Source: Natrinema sp. DC36
GTDB taxonomy: Archaea > Halobacteriota > Halobacteria > Halobacteriales > Natrialbaceae
Assembly (NCBI RefSeq): GCF_020405225.1
Contig: NZ_CP084473.1
Location: 248,001 to 312,000 of the forward strand
Direction of reading: 5' to 3'
DNA length: 64,000 nucleotides
Position numbers and translations under genes: made by a program
Shown here: piece by piece, positions 35,067-44,823 of the stretch
Position numbering within the stretch: the first letter of the stretch is position 1
Layout of the letters: every line of letters begins with the position of its first letter
The notes under the pieces: model-generated
The model's input: only the letters and a program-made list of their open reading frames with translations
The model's database searches: none
Told to the model about the DNA's origin: nothing

Positions 35067-36839
35067 TCACTCTAACGTAACGAGGGTGTCGCCCATGTCG
35101 ACGGAATCGCCCTCGGAAATCGGGACCGATTCGACCGTCCCGTCGCTGACGGCGACCACGTCGTTCTCCATCTTCATCGCCTCGAGCACGCAGACGACGT
35201 CACCGGCGGCGACTTCGTCGCCCGGTTCGACGGCGACCGAGAGAATAGTTCCCTGCATCTCGGCGGTGACGGCGTCGGCGGTGGCGACCTCGGGGGTCAC
35301 GTCCGATCCCGACTCACCGCCGGTAGCGGTCCCGCCGTCGGCGTTTCCGGCTGTCGTTTGCGGGACCCCGCCCTCGATGACGACGTTGAACCGACGGCCG
35401 TCGACCTCGACGGTGACCTCCGTGGTCTCGGTCCGCGTGCCATCGCCGCCGGTTGTCTCCGCGGGTCCCCATCGATCGACGGCCGCCTCGAGTGCATCGT
35501 CGTCGAGTTCCCGGTCTAGATATTTCGTGGTGTGCTCCCCGGCGACGAAGGTCTCGTCGTCGAGCATGAGTCGGTGGAACGGGATCGTCGTATGTACGCC
35601 CTCGACAGCGAAATGCTCGAGCGCGCGCTTCGAGCGCTCGAGGCAGTGCTCGCGGTCGTCGCCCCTGACGATCAGCTTCGCGATCATCGAGTCGTAGTCG
35701 CCACCGATCTCCGCGCCTTGCGCGACCGCGTGATCGAGGCGAACGCCGATACTCGCCGGCGGTCGGTAGGTCGTTAGTTGCCCGGGCGTGGGAGCGAAGT
35801 CGGCGGCCGGATTCTCGGCGTTGATGCGGTACTCGATCGCGTGGCCGTCGATTTCCACGTCATCCTGGGCGAAGGCGAGTTCCTCGCCGGCGGCGACCCG
35901 CAATTGCCACCGGACGATGTCGATACCGGTCACCTCCTCGCTGACGGTGTGTTCGACCTGAATGCGGGTGTTCACCTCCATGAAGTAGAACTCGCTGTCC
36001 TCGACCAGGAATTCGACGGTCCCGGCGTTCGCGTACCCGGCTTCGCGGACGCCCTGACGGGCGGCCTCGCCGATGTCCGTGCGCAACTCGGCGTCGAGCG
36101 CCGGGCTCGGAGCTTCCTCGATGACCTTCTGGTGACGGCGCTGGAGCGAACAGTCGCGCTCGCCGAGGTGCCGGACGTTTCCGTGGCAGTCGGCGATCAC
36201 CTGCACCTCGATGTGTTTGGGCGCCTCGAGATACTTCTCGACGTAGACCGAATCGTTGCCGAAGTACGCCTCGCCCTCGCGCCGCGCGCTTTCGAGGGCG
36301 TCTTCGACTTCGGCCTCGCTGCGGACGATCTTCATGCCGCGGCCGCCACCGCCGCCCTCGGCCTTGATGGCGATTGGGTAACCGAACTCGTCGCCAAGTT
36401 CGCGGACCTCTTCGGCGTCGTCGACCGGCTCGATCGTTCCGGGGACGACCGGAACGCCGGCCTCCTGCATGACTGACCGAGCCTTCGTCTTCTCGCCGAG
36501 CGTCTCCATGGCGTCGCTGGGCGGGCCGACCCACGTGACCCCGACCATCGATTCGACGCGGCGAGCGAAATCGGCGTTCTCCGCGAGGAACCCGTAGCCG
36601 GGGTGGATCGCGTCCGCGCCGGCTCGCTCGGCGATGTCGACGATCTCCGCCTGGTCGAGGTACGATTCGCTGGCGGGCGCCGGACCGACGTTGTACGCCT
36701 CGTCAGCGTACTCGACGTGGCCGGCGTCGCGGTCGGCGTCGCTGTAGACGGCCACCGTCTCGATGTCGAGTTCTTCGCATGCTGCCATCACGCGGACTGC
36801 AATTTCGCCGCGGTTCGCGACGAGTACTTTCTCGAACAT
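35067..36839 (-). CDS. Acyl-CoA carboxylase biotin carboxylase/biotin carrier (alpha) subunit
   Basis: Fusion of biotin carboxylase and biotin carrier in 590 residues. Biotin carboxylase: [51 protein letters not shown] (ATP-grasp glycine loop), [40 protein letters not shown]. After a Thr/Gly-rich linker the carrier domain ends in [15 protein letters not shown], with the biotinylated Lys near residue 555. It pairs with the beta subunit gene just downstream. The operon context (acyl-CoA dehydrogenase before, MaoC after) favours 3-methylcrotonyl-CoA as substrate, though propionyl- or acetyl-CoA cannot be excluded. Confidence 0.94.
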   Translation of the reverse strand: MFEKVLVANRGEIAVRVMAACEELDIETVAVYSDADRDAGHVEYADEAYNVGPAPASESYLDQAEIVDIAERAGADAIHPGYGFLAENADFARRVESMVGVTWVGPPSDAMETLGEKTKARSVMQEAGVPVVPGTIEPVDDAEEVRELGDEFGYPIAIKAEGGGGGRGMKIVRSEAEVEDALESARREGEAYFGNDSVYVEKYLEAPKHIEVQVIADCHGNVRHLGERDCSLQRRHQKVIEEAPSPALDAELRTDIGEAARQGVREAGYANAGTVEFLVEDSEFYFMEVNTRIQVEHTVSEEVTGIDIVRWQLRVAAGEELAFAQDDVEIDGHAIEYRINAENPAADFAPTPGQLTTYRPPASIGVRLDHAVAQGAEIGGDYDSMIAKLIVRGDDREHCLERSKRALEHFAVEGVHTTIPFHRLMLDDETFVAGEHTTKYLDRELDDDALEAAVDRWGPAETTGGDGTRTETTEVTVEVDGRRFNVVIEGGVPQTTAGNADGGTATGGESGSDVTPEVATADAVTAEMQGTILSVAVEPGDEVAAGDVVCVLEAMKMENDVVAVSDGTVESVPISEGDSVDMGDTLVTLE

Positions 36840-36841
36840 GG

Positions 36842-38008
36842 TCAGTAGGACTTGGGGAAACCGAGTTGCTGGCTGATGTGGTTGTACGCCATCTGCTGGG
36901 AGACCGGCGCCAGGCGCGTGAGGTTGATCTCACGCCACCAGCGCTCGACGTCGTACTCCGTCGCGTAGCCCCAGCCGCCGAAGGCCTGCATCGACTGCTT
37001 GACCGCTTCGATCCCGGCGCTGACGGCCGTCGCTTTCGCGACGTTGGTCTCGTAGCCACAGTCCTTCCCGTGATCGTAGAGCCAGGCGGCTTTCTCGCGC
37101 ATGAGCGCAGCCGTTTCCATCCGTGCGTAGGCCTGCGCGATGGGGAACGAGACGGCCTGGTGGCTTCCGACCGGGGCACCGAACACCTCGCGGTCGTTGG
37201 CATATTCGATAGCGGTATCGGCGGCCAGTTTTCCGATCCCCGTTCCGGCCGCGGCGAAGCCGATGCGCTCGGGGTTCAACATGTCGACGAGTGCCCACCA
37301 GCCTTCGTCTTCTCCCCCGAGCAGGTTCTCTTCGGGCACGCGAACGTCCTTGATGAACACTTCGCAGGACTTCGAATAATTGATGCCGTGTTTGGGGATC
37401 GGAGAGACGTCGATCCCGGGATCGTCCATATCGACGATGAACAGGCTGATACCGTCGGTGCCACGGTCGACCTCATCGCGCGGGGTCGTCCGTGTGACGA
37501 GGATCATATTGTCCGCTCGATCGGCGAAGGTGATCCACGCCTTGTTCCCGTTGAGAACGTACTCGTCACCGTCCTTCTCGGCGCGCGTGGCGACGTTCAG
37601 CGTGTTCGTTCCCGCTTCGGGCTCGGTGATGCCGATCGAAAAGTTTCGCTCACCGGTGGCGATGTCGGACAGGTACCGCTCCTTCTGGGCCTCGGTGCCG
37701 TTCTCGCGGATGCCGACGGCGGCCATGCCCCCGGTGAGAACCAGATACCAGGTCCCGGCCATGCCACAGCCTTCGGCACAGAGCGTTTCCATCGCTAAGC
37801 CCATCTCCTGCATGCCCATGCCGGCGCCATCGTACTCCTCCGGGACCAACAGTCCGTGAAAGCCGGCCTCCGCGAGTTCGTCCCAGAACCCCTGGGCGAA
37901 TTCGCCCTCTTCTTCTTTCTCTCGCCAGTACTCCGGCCCGTATTCGGCCGCGACCGCTTCCGCGGTCGACCGGATCATCGAACGTTCGTCGGTAGACTCG
38001 AAATTCAT
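36842..38008 (-). CDS. Acyl-CoA dehydrogenase
   Basis: FAD-dependent dehydrogenase of 388 residues. Family segments are [34 protein letters not shown] (FAD/substrate loop), [68 protein letters not shown] and [21 protein letters not shown] with the C-terminal catalytic region. I start at the ATG at 38008 ([19 protein letters not shown]). It lies 2 bases from the carboxylase gene and 54 after the synthetase gene, so all form one operon. An isovaleryl-CoA dehydrogenase role is inferred from context, not from residues. Confidence 0.9.
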   Translation of the reverse strand: MNFESTDERSMIRSTAEAVAAEYGPEYWREKEEEGEFAQGFWDELAEAGFHGLLVPEEYDGAGMGMQEMGLAMETLCAEGCGMAGTWYLVLTGGMAAVGIRENGTEAQKERYLSDIATGERNFSIGITEPEAGTNTLNVATRAEKDGDEYVLNGNKAWITFADRADNMILVTRTTPRDEVDRGTDGISLFIVDMDDPGIDVSPIPKHGINYSKSCEVFIKDVRVPEENLLGGEDEGWWALVDMLNPERIGFAAAGTGIGKLAADTAIEYANDREVFGAPVGSHQAVSFPIAQAYARMETAALMREKAAWLYDHGKDCGYETNVAKATAVSAGIEAVKQSMQAFGGWGYATEYDVERWWREINLTRLAPVSQQMAYNHISQQLGFPKSY

Positions 38009-38062
38009 TATGTGGTATGTCGAACGAATCACTCATGACAGGTCGTCTCGCGAGACGGGCGC

Positions 38063-39745
38063 TTACGGCGACGCCTCGGCCTCTTCCTCTGCATCGTCCC
38101 GCAGTTCGGTGCGACGAATCTTCCCGGTGACCGTCTTGGGAAGTTCCTCGCGGAACTCGATTTCGCGGGGGTACTCGTGGGCCGACAACTCGTCGCGCAC
38201 GTGATTCCTGATGTCCTCCTTGAGATCCTCGGAGGGTGTCGCGCCCTCGCTGGGCACGATGTAGGCCTTCACGATGTTGCCCCGCTCCTGGTGGGACTTG
38301 GGCACGACGGCCGCCTCGGCGACAGCCTCGTGTTCACCCAGCGAACTCTCGACCTCGAACGGGCCGATCCGGTAGCCCGACGAGAGAATGACGTCGTCGG
38401 CTCGCCCCTCGAACCAGAAGTAGCCGTCCTCGTCTTTGTGGGCGAGGTCACCCGAGAGGTACCACTCACCGTCGGACCCGTCGACGAAACACGACGCAGT
38501 CTTTTCGGGCTTCTGCCAGTATTCGGCGAAGAAACAGGGATAGTCTCCCCGCTGGGCGATCTCACCCGTCTCGCCGGGCTCGAGCACTTCGCCGGTTTCG
38601 GGGTCGACGATGTCGGCCTCGATTCCGGGAAGCGGCTTGCCCATCGAGCCAGGTCGGAGCTCCATCGTCGGGTAGTTGTTGATGATCATGTTGCCCGTCT
38701 CCGTCTGGCCGTACGTGTCGAGGATGGTGACGCCGAGTTCGTCCTCGCCCCACTCGACGACGCCGGCACTGAGCGGCTCGCCGATCGAGAGGGCGTGGCG
38801 TAGGTCGAGGTCGACGTCCGCCAGAACCTCCTCTTTCTCCCGCAGCATCCGGTACGCCGTCGGGACCGAGAACAGGACGGTGATCGGGTACTCGTCGAGC
38901 AGGTCGGCCCACTCCTTCGGGTCGAACTCGCCTTCGTACGTGAACAGCGAGGCCCCCCAGAACCAGGCTCCGAGCGTGTTGATCGCGCCCGTCAGCCAGC
39001 CCAGGTCGCCGGTACTCCAGTAGAGGTCACCGGGTTGGAGGTCAACGGCGTACTTCTGGGTCGCGGCGACGCCGGCCACCCAGCGCTGTTTGTGAAGGAC
39101 GCCTTTCGCCAGGCCGGTCGTCCCCGACGTGTAGTACAGCAAGGCGTCGTCCTCGCCGCCGGTCTCAGCGGCGTCGTACGCCGTTCTCGCGCCGTCGAGC
39201 GCCGTATTGAACATGACGTCGTCGGTTGGCGCACCGCCGCCGCGATCGACGGTGATGACGTGTTCGACCGATGGCGCGTCGTCGAGCGCGTCTTCGACGG
39301 TGTCGCGGTTGTCGGTCGTCGTCACGACGACTTTCGCCTCACAGTCATCGAGTCGGTAGGAAATGCCGTCCGGACCGAAGCGCTCGTTGACGCTTCCCCA
39401 GACGGCGCCCCGCTTGAGCGTCCCGATCAGCGCCACGTAGTGTTCCGGAATCCGTGGCATGTACGAGAACACGCGGTCGCCCTGCTCGACTCCCAGATCC
39501 TCGAGGACGTTCGCGAACTGGCTCGAGCGGTCTGCCAGCTCCCAGAACGTCAGCTTTGTGAGCTCCCCGTCGGTATCGACCTGGTAGAGCGCGACCTTCT
39601 CACGGTCAGTAGCGTGTCGGTCCGCGACCTCGTATGCGATGTTGAGTTCCCCCGGTGCGTCCCAGTCGGCTTCCGCGTAGATGTCTTCCCACGAGAACTG
39701 CTCCCGTTCAGCCTCGTAGTCGGACAGGTTGTGGCTGGATACCAT
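38063..39745 (-). CDS. Acyl-CoA synthetase (AMP-forming, acetyl/medium-chain type)
   Basis: ANL-superfamily ligase of 560 residues that activates a carboxylic acid with ATP and CoA. Motifs: LLYYTSGTTGLAKGVLH (P-loop), WSTGDLGWLTG, ILDTYGQTETGNMI (A5), GEWYLSGDLAHKDEDGYFWF (A7), GRADDVILSSGYRIGPFEVE (A8) and the C-terminal PKTVTGKIRRTELR with the catalytic Lys. First gene of the five-gene operon. A TTATGTA box about 27 bases upstream supports the leaderless ATG at 39745, and a 18-base palindrome lies further up. Acetoacetate, isovalerate or a similar short acid is the likely substrate. Confidence 0.9.
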   Translation of the reverse strand: MVSSHNLSDYEAEREQFSWEDIYAEADWDAPGELNIAYEVADRHATDREKVALYQVDTDGELTKLTFWELADRSSQFANVLEDLGVEQGDRVFSYMPRIPEHYVALIGTLKRGAVWGSVNERFGPDGISYRLDDCEAKVVVTTTDNRDTVEDALDDAPSVEHVITVDRGGGAPTDDVMFNTALDGARTAYDAAETGGEDDALLYYTSGTTGLAKGVLHKQRWVAGVAATQKYAVDLQPGDLYWSTGDLGWLTGAINTLGAWFWGASLFTYEGEFDPKEWADLLDEYPITVLFSVPTAYRMLREKEEVLADVDLDLRHALSIGEPLSAGVVEWGEDELGVTILDTYGQTETGNMIINNYPTMELRPGSMGKPLPGIEADIVDPETGEVLEPGETGEIAQRGDYPCFFAEYWQKPEKTASCFVDGSDGEWYLSGDLAHKDEDGYFWFEGRADDVILSSGYRIGPFEVESSLGEHEAVAEAAVVPKSHQERGNIVKAYIVPSEGATPSEDLKEDIRNHVRDELSAHEYPREIEFREELPKTVTGKIRRTELRDDAEEEAEASP

Positions 39746-39861
39746 ACACGGCACCGGATTCCGTTCCCCTACATAATCATGGTGGTAAATTCTGCGGGTG
39801 AAACAGACATATACTACACACAACTAAACACGATAGAGATATTGTACCGATCCCATAATGC

Positions 39862-39879
39862 GTAAACGGTTTCGTTTAC
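39862..39879. promoter_or_regulatory. Palindrome GTAAACGGTTTCGTTTAC upstream of the acyl-CoA operon
   Basis: Seven-base perfect arms with a four-base centre, about 90 bases upstream of the TATA-like box for the synthetase-led operon and 56 bases beyond the end of the UbiD gene. It lies in a short AT-rich intergenic stretch, so it is a candidate operator for this operon. Regulator unknown. Confidence 0.5.
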
Positions 39880-39935
39880 AAGTCTTAAGGATACTAATGT
39901 ATTAGGGGCGATGGCTACACGGCCGTCTCCACACC

Positions 39936-41324
39936 TCAGTCACCGTTTCCGGCCGCCGCATCGTGACGGTCGTTCCACGTCTTCCGGGCGGCGTCGCGAA
40001 CAGACACCGGAAACGACCGTTCGAACGAGACCCGCGGGGCGATGTAGGAATCCTCCCAACGGGGGTCCCAAGCCGCGTTCACGTACAGCCGGGCGCCAGT
40101 CGTTCCATCCCGACGGTACCGTGGCCGTTTCGCTGCTGGCGCGGACGGCTCGCTGAAAATCCAGTCCCGAGACGGATGGGCCTTCACCCAGATATCGCCG
40201 AGAACGCGTCCGAAATCGTGCGGCGAGACGCCCTCGTCGACGATGATGACGGTATCGAACAGCGACGAGAACGTAAAGAGGAGGTTAGCGAGCTGCCATT
40301 CGAAGCCGGCGTAGAGGATATTCGTAGCGACGAAGCAGATCCCGAGTTCGGCCTCGGCCGGCAACAGAACCCACTCGATGGGTGAGATGCCCCAGTAATC
40401 GTTGACGCGACGGTACAACATCGCCGCCGTCGCCAGTCCCGTGAGTTGCAGGTCGTCCGCAAGCGGTCGTCCGACGGGCGAGAACGGGATCACCGGATCA
40501 TCGGTCGCGATCACCCGCTCGACGGAGAGGGAAAGCGGCGTGCTCGCGACGCCGTGTTCCCACGCTTCGCGCCGATCCGACTGGAAGTCGGGGTGCCGAT
40601 CCGCGACCGTCGTCTCGACGACTATCTCCGTCGCACTCGGAACGAGGCCGCCGTTCGTCGGAACCAACGGGACATCGTCCGCGACGCCGCAGGCCTGCAC
40701 CGGCACGTCGACACACCCCGTCACGGCGAGCAGGTAGGCGGTCGCGACGGCCGCCGGCGGCACGCCGAGCGCGATCGAGAGCGTTCCGTCGTCGTCCAGC
40801 AGCGACGACAGCGCGGCCGGCGTGCGCACGCGGAGCTTATCGTCGCTGATGACGGAGCCGTGGATCGGTGCCCAGTGTGACCCCTCCGATGACGATACCG
40901 ACGCGACGCCCAACGTCAACGAAGGCCAGACGTCTTCGGTTCCCCGCGGCAGGTTCAGATCCTGGACGTTATCGACGGTTCGCGACGCTGTCTGTCCGGC
41001 GTACGTCGGGTTCGCGTCGCCGCCGGACGGGCCGAGTCCCATAATCGTATCGAGTACGGTGACGAACGATGCATCGGGATTCAGGCCGAAGCCCAGCGCC
41101 AACCGCGACCACGGCTTCGATTCCCGGCGTTGCATCTGATCCGGGCCGCTGAACGTCCCGCTTGCGAGATCGACGCTGTCGGCTCGTCGGTATCGGATTG
41201 CCGGCCCGCTCGCACGAAGGGCTTCCGCCGCGACGACGTCCGGAGGTACGTCGGCGGACTCGTCGATGGTTATCAGATCACCGTCGCTCGCCAGCCCTCG
41301 CAGGTACTGTGCGAACGGGATCAT
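39936..41324 (-). CDS. UbiD-family protein, divergent paralogue
   Basis: Protein of 462 residues related to prenylated-FMN decarboxylases. It starts MIPFAQYLRGLASDGDLITI and has ESKPWSRLALGFG, HWAPIHGSVISDDKLRVR, LSIALGVPPAAVATAYLLAV and FPVSVRDAARKTW-like segments in UbiD order. In its partner at 41321 the catalytic EGPFGDYFGY loop is clear, but here the corresponding stretch reads DPVIPFSPVGRPLADD, without the Glu and Glu/Asp pair. It may be a non-catalytic or specialised subunit. Its ATG overlaps the partner's stop by 4 bases (ATGA), which indicates coupled translation and probably a heteromer. Confidence 0.8.
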   Translation of the reverse strand: MIPFAQYLRGLASDGDLITIDESADVPPDVVAAEALRASGPAIRYRRADSVDLASGTFSGPDQMQRRESKPWSRLALGFGLNPDASFVTVLDTIMGLGPSGGDANPTYAGQTASRTVDNVQDLNLPRGTEDVWPSLTLGVASVSSSEGSHWAPIHGSVISDDKLRVRTPAALSSLLDDDGTLSIALGVPPAAVATAYLLAVTGCVDVPVQACGVADDVPLVPTNGGLVPSATEIVVETTVADRHPDFQSDRREAWEHGVASTPLSLSVERVIATDDPVIPFSPVGRPLADDLQLTGLATAAMLYRRVNDYWGISPIEWVLLPAEAELGICFVATNILYAGFEWQLANLLFTFSSLFDTVIIVDEGVSPHDFGRVLGDIWVKAHPSRDWIFSEPSAPAAKRPRYRRDGTTGARLYVNAAWDPRWEDSYIAPRVSFERSFPVSVRDAARKTWNDRHDAAAGNGD

Positions 41325-42826
41325 CGCGCCCCATAACCTCCCCACTCGAGGAGATCGAACGCCTCCGACGAGACGCCCGCATTGACGAGGAGTTCCTGTG
41401 CTCGCCTTCGCAGTTCTTCGTCTCCGGCACTGTCCCCCGCTGGACGATCACTGGTGGCGTCGATGTATGCTTTTGCGGTCTTGGCTTTCGAGGTGCCGAC
41501 ATCGGCACTGCCCTTCTCGTCGGGTGTCTGGTAGATGTTGAGCGGCACCTTCGGCATGCGCTCGACGCCGAACTGGTGGAAGTCAGCGTCCGGGTCGGCC
41601 TCGAGCGCGATCGCAGTCAGCACGGCGCGCGGGTCGAGCGGGTCGACATCGGCGTCGACGAATACGAAGAAATCGATGTGGAGCATCCCCCAGGTGGTGA
41701 AGATGAAGTTCGCCAGTTCGTGGAGGTAGCCCGGATACGGGCGATCCGTTGCGATGACCCAGACGGTCTGGGAGGTAAACCGCCACGGGACGGCCAGCGC
41801 GACGTCGAAGCCGGCCGCCTGCAGGCCGAGGGTCGCGTCGGGGCCGGCCGCGGCCGTCTGGAGCGTGCTGCTCGAGTTCTGGCCGTAGCCGACGCCGGTT
41901 CCCTCGACGCAAAACGGTACTCGCGGTTCGCCTCGACGGGTTATCGCGTCGACCGCGAACACGGGCATGGACCGTCGCGGGCCGTTCATATAGCCGAAGT
42001 AATCGCCGAACGGCCCCTCGTCGAGCCGCTCGTTCGGGAGCACGCGGCCCTCGAGCACCAGCTCAGCCGTCGCTGGGACGTAGAGGTCGTTCGTCTCGCA
42101 CGAGACGAGGTCGACCGGACCGTCTTTCAGTCCGCCCGCGAAGGCAGCCTCGCTTCGGCCGGTCGGAATCCACATCTCCGTACTGCACTGGACGGCCGGT
42201 TCGGTACCGAGGACGACCGCGACCGGCATCGGCTCCTCGCGCGGTTCGTACTCGTAATAGTACAGGTTCGGAGCCTGCTCGCCCGCCAGAAAGAGGAGGC
42301 TCGCGAGGTCGTCGTCGTGGATCATCATTCGGTGGCTCGACCAGTGGCCCCACCGGGTCTTCGGGTCCGGTCCGACGACGGTGTGGAGGTTCGAGTACCG
42401 CCCGCCGTCGCCCCGGTGGATGTACGGCCAGGGAATCGACAGGAGGTCGACATCCGTCCCGGTGTGGACGACATCCTTGCAGGGGGCCGCGTCCCGGTCG
42501 ACTATCTGCGGCTCGCGGGGCGATCGGAGCCGGTCGATGACCGCTTCGTAGTACTCCGCTCCGGACAGGCCAGCCGGCAGTTCGAACACCCGGGCGAGGT
42601 GTTCCCACGGCCGACATCGCGGACCGCGGTACGGATCGCCAACGAGCGCCGCGTCGATCGTCGTTTCTTCGACCGACTCGAAGATCGGGACCTCACCGTC
42701 AGTCCGGTTAGCGAGGGTCGTGACCGCGCTCGCCTCGAGGTCCCACGACACCAACTCGGCGAACGAAACGAGGGCGTCCTCGTCCTCGAGAAGTCGGAGA
42801 TACTCCCGAAATGAATCGGCCGACAT
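41321..42826 (-). CDS. UbiD-family decarboxylase
   Basis: Protein of 501 residues in the prenylated-FMN-dependent (de)carboxylase family, which acts on aromatic or alpha,beta-unsaturated acids. Family elements are RPWEHLARVFELP, SIPWPYIHRGDGGRYSNLHT, RWGHWSSHRMMIHD (the Arg-rich cofactor region), PVAVVLGTEPAVQC, NERLDEGPFGDYFGYMNGPR (catalytic Glu and Asp), TWGMLHIDFFVFVDADVDP and RMPKVPLNIYQTPDEKG near the C-terminus. Middle gene of a three-gene operon. No UbiX-type flavin prenyltransferase gene is in the window, so the cofactor would come from elsewhere. Confidence 0.9.
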   Translation of the reverse strand: MSADSFREYLRLLEDEDALVSFAELVSWDLEASAVTTLANRTDGEVPIFESVEETTIDAALVGDPYRGPRCRPWEHLARVFELPAGLSGAEYYEAVIDRLRSPREPQIVDRDAAPCKDVVHTGTDVDLLSIPWPYIHRGDGGRYSNLHTVVGPDPKTRWGHWSSHRMMIHDDDLASLLFLAGEQAPNLYYYEYEPREEPMPVAVVLGTEPAVQCSTEMWIPTGRSEAAFAGGLKDGPVDLVSCETNDLYVPATAELVLEGRVLPNERLDEGPFGDYFGYMNGPRRSMPVFAVDAITRRGEPRVPFCVEGTGVGYGQNSSSTLQTAAAGPDATLGLQAAGFDVALAVPWRFTSQTVWVIATDRPYPGYLHELANFIFTTWGMLHIDFFVFVDADVDPLDPRAVLTAIALEADPDADFHQFGVERMPKVPLNIYQTPDEKGSADVGTSKAKTAKAYIDATSDRPAGDSAGDEELRRRAQELLVNAGVSSEAFDLLEWGGYGAR

Positions 42827-42828
42827 GA

Positions 42829-43323
42829 CTATTCCTCGTCCGTGAGGGCACGACGGAGCGGGTCGGCCTCGAACTCGGTTCGGACGTCTTCGTACGTTTC
42901 CAGCAGTGCGGGTCGATTCTCAGCGAGGTACTGAAACGAGATTTCCCGGAGTGCCTCGGCCGTCGAATCGTATTGGCCCGATTCGACGAGATAGCGTAGA
43001 ATCACTTTGAGGTCGTCTGATCGAGTGTTGACGATGTTCGAGGTCGTTTCCTGCTCGCCCGCGAGCCGACGGAGGCGGTCTTCGTCGATTCCCTCCGAGG
43101 CGATTTCGTCTATGAGTTCGACGTACCGTTCCTCGCTGACGTCCTCGTGCGGTCCGGTAACGACCCGTAGCGGCCGCGGATCGGTGAGCTCATGGGGATC
43201 GTGGGCGATTCGAACCCGCGCTTCGAAGATCCGCTTCGTCTCGGCATCGGTGATCTGGAGCGTCGTCTCCGTCAGGTCCTCGTCGGGCAGATGTTCCTCT
43301 GCTGTGATGTAATGGTTCGACAT
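42829..43323 (-). CDS. Unknown acidic protein, first gene of the UbiD operon
   Basis: Protein of 164 residues that I do not recognise. The first half has strands (YITAEEHLPDEDLTETTLQI, KRIFEARVRIA), the second is helical (LKVILRYLVESGQYDSTAEA, LREISFQYLAENRPALLETY). The start is fixed by GGAGG five bases before the ATG at 43323. It ends 2 bases before the UbiD-type decarboxylase, so it is probably a third subunit or an accessory protein of that enzyme. The helical part resembles a ribbon-helix-helix tail, which could also mean a regulator. Confidence 0.72.
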   Translation of the reverse strand: MSNHYITAEEHLPDEDLTETTLQITDAETKRIFEARVRIAHDPHELTDPRPLRVVTGPHEDVSEERYVELIDEIASEGIDEDRLRRLAGEQETTSNIVNTRSDDLKVILRYLVESGQYDSTAEALREISFQYLAENRPALLETYEDVRTEFEADPLRRALTDEE

Positions 43324-43527
43324 GGCCTCCACTGGATACGTAGCCTGTGTCTGGTGATTGCACACGCCAGTCGGACGTTTCTACTCTCCACCCTTCCTAA
43401 AGAGTGGGGTTATTTCCTGACTGTTTCCGTTCCTCAAGCACGAACTCAGCGACGATATCACTGGGTAGACTGAACTATTTAACGTTCTGTACGACTCGTG
43501 TATTGCGTACTTGTGTATTGCGTTTGC

Positions 43528-44387
43528 CTATCGCTGCCGAAGCCGCATTGGGAGGCCGTTCTTTGTCTGCGTAGTGATCTCCGGTTCGATTGTGATCGTC
43601 GGGTCCCCATCAGCCCATTCGAGAGTCCACTGTTGACCGATCGTCGCCAGCACCAGCGTCGCCTCGAGGCGAGCAAACTCCCGACCGATACACGTCCGAC
43701 GACCACAACCGAATGGGATGAACGCGTGGTCAGTGAGTTCCTCTTCGAAATCATCTGTCCACCGGTCGGGCCGGAATGACAGGGATCGGCGTAGAACCGC
43801 TCATCACGATGAGTCGAGATGATGGACAGATGAACTTCCTCCTCGGCCGGAATCCAGTAGCCATCGACCTGGACATCTCGAGTTGTCTCCCGGGGAATCG
43901 TATGGATGGGGGGATACAGTCGGAGGGGCTCGGTGACGATTCGGTTTGTGAGGTCGAGGTTTGCAATGTCTTCAGGTGTCGGTGGTTCATCTTCCAGAAC
44001 AGCATCGAGTACATCGTGGAACGCTTGCCGAATATCAGAATTTATCGCCAGCGAGTACCAGGCGAATCCGAGCGCAGCGGCGGTGGTTTCATATTCAGCA
44101 AAGGTCATCGTGAGCATCTGGTCTTCGACTTCCTCCGTGCTCAGACGGTCTTGGCCACTTGCCTCGCGTGCCTTGTGGAGTTTCGATAAGAGCGTCTCTT
44201 GCTGGAGGTCGTTCGGCTGTGAGCTGTTCGCTCGTTCCGAATCTGCACTATACTCCGCAAGCAGTTGTCGAACTTCCGTTCGGAGACGCTCTACTGAGTT
44301 GCTGAACTTCCGGTTCGACGACATCCGTTGGGTACAATTCCTCGATTTTGGCGCGGTAGTGTTCGGCCCACGGGCGATTCTGTTCAT
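43528..44387 (-). pseudogene. Cytochrome P450, truncated and frameshifted
   Basis: Heme monooxygenase remnant. The I-helix reads FAEYETTAAALGFAW, the K-helix EPLRLYPPIHTIPRET keeps the ExxR-type pair, and YWIPAEEEVHLSIISTHRDE follows. A frameshift near 43790 leads into FRPDRWTDDF and the heme loop FIPFGCGRRTCIGREFA with the ligand Cys, ending LPMRLRQR. The N-terminal 150-200 residues are absent; the sequence before about 44330 is unrelated. It lies at the left edge of the conjugative region and may have been cut by its arrival. Confidence 0.82.
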
Positions 44388-44479
44388 GAGTCTCGATCGT
44401 CCGCTCCTAGTGATTAACCATGTAGACTCGGAACACCTGCTGCCAAGGTAGTTCCCGTCTGATCAGTTGTGTCTCTTTG

Positions 44480-44574
44480 ATTCGACCGATTGCTATATAA
44501 ATAATTTGGATGGAAACAAAAAATCTATATAGTGTAACGACCAACAATTCAATTGAACATTCAAGATAGTATAT
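44480..44574 (+). promoter_or_regulatory. AT-rich promoter region of the conjugation genes
   Basis: Very AT-rich stretch with CTATATA motifs near 44492 and 44527 and the palindrome TTCAATTGAA near 44547, ahead of the first small gene. It contrasts with the GC-rich surroundings and likely holds the main promoter of the downstream operon. No specific regulator site can be assigned. Confidence 0.45.
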
Positions 44575-44823
44575 ATGATTGGAAACAGTACAAAGACGAT
44601 CGGTTTGAGGAAACGTGCCGACACAGTACTGATCACCAGAGATACGGGGGTAAATGCGTCTAACTGGTTTCGAACGGTATTGGCCGAACGGACGGCCTAC
44701 CGTAATACTGCTCTTTGTGGCACGGAAACTGAACAGGGTCATTTACCCGATATGACGACGGATATCGCGGCCCTCGAAGCGCTGCTCGAGATAGTCCATG
44801 CAGATTACCACTATAATGAGTAA
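44575..44823 (+). CDS. Small protein of unknown function at the head of the conjugation operon
   Basis: Possible 82-residue protein starting MIGNSTKTIGLRKRADTVLI. The frame overlaps the start of the pilin-like gene by 8 bases (ATGAGTAA), the same type of coupling seen elsewhere in the window, which argues that it is translated. No domain is recognisable. It has no signal peptide and one Cys. It could be a small regulator of the operon or a chance frame. Confidence 0.45.
   Translation: MIGNSTKTIGLRKRADTVLITRDTGVNASNWFRTVLAERTAYRNTALCGTETEQGHLPDMTTDIAALEALLEIVHADYHYNE

Noticed and set aside
41162-42814. 550-codon + strand frame
   Set aside because: Antisense of the UbiD-family gene with its catalytic loop; Arg/Val-rich with no domain.
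43190-43230. GATTCGAACCCGCG, which looks like a tRNA T-loop
   Set aside because: It lies inside the coding frame for RVRIAHDP of the 164-residue protein, and no cloverleaf can be drawn around it.
43484-43520. Direct repeat GTGTATTGCGT twice, 15 bases apart
   Set aside because: Too short and isolated to interpret; it lies just downstream of the P450 remnant with no neighbouring promoter.
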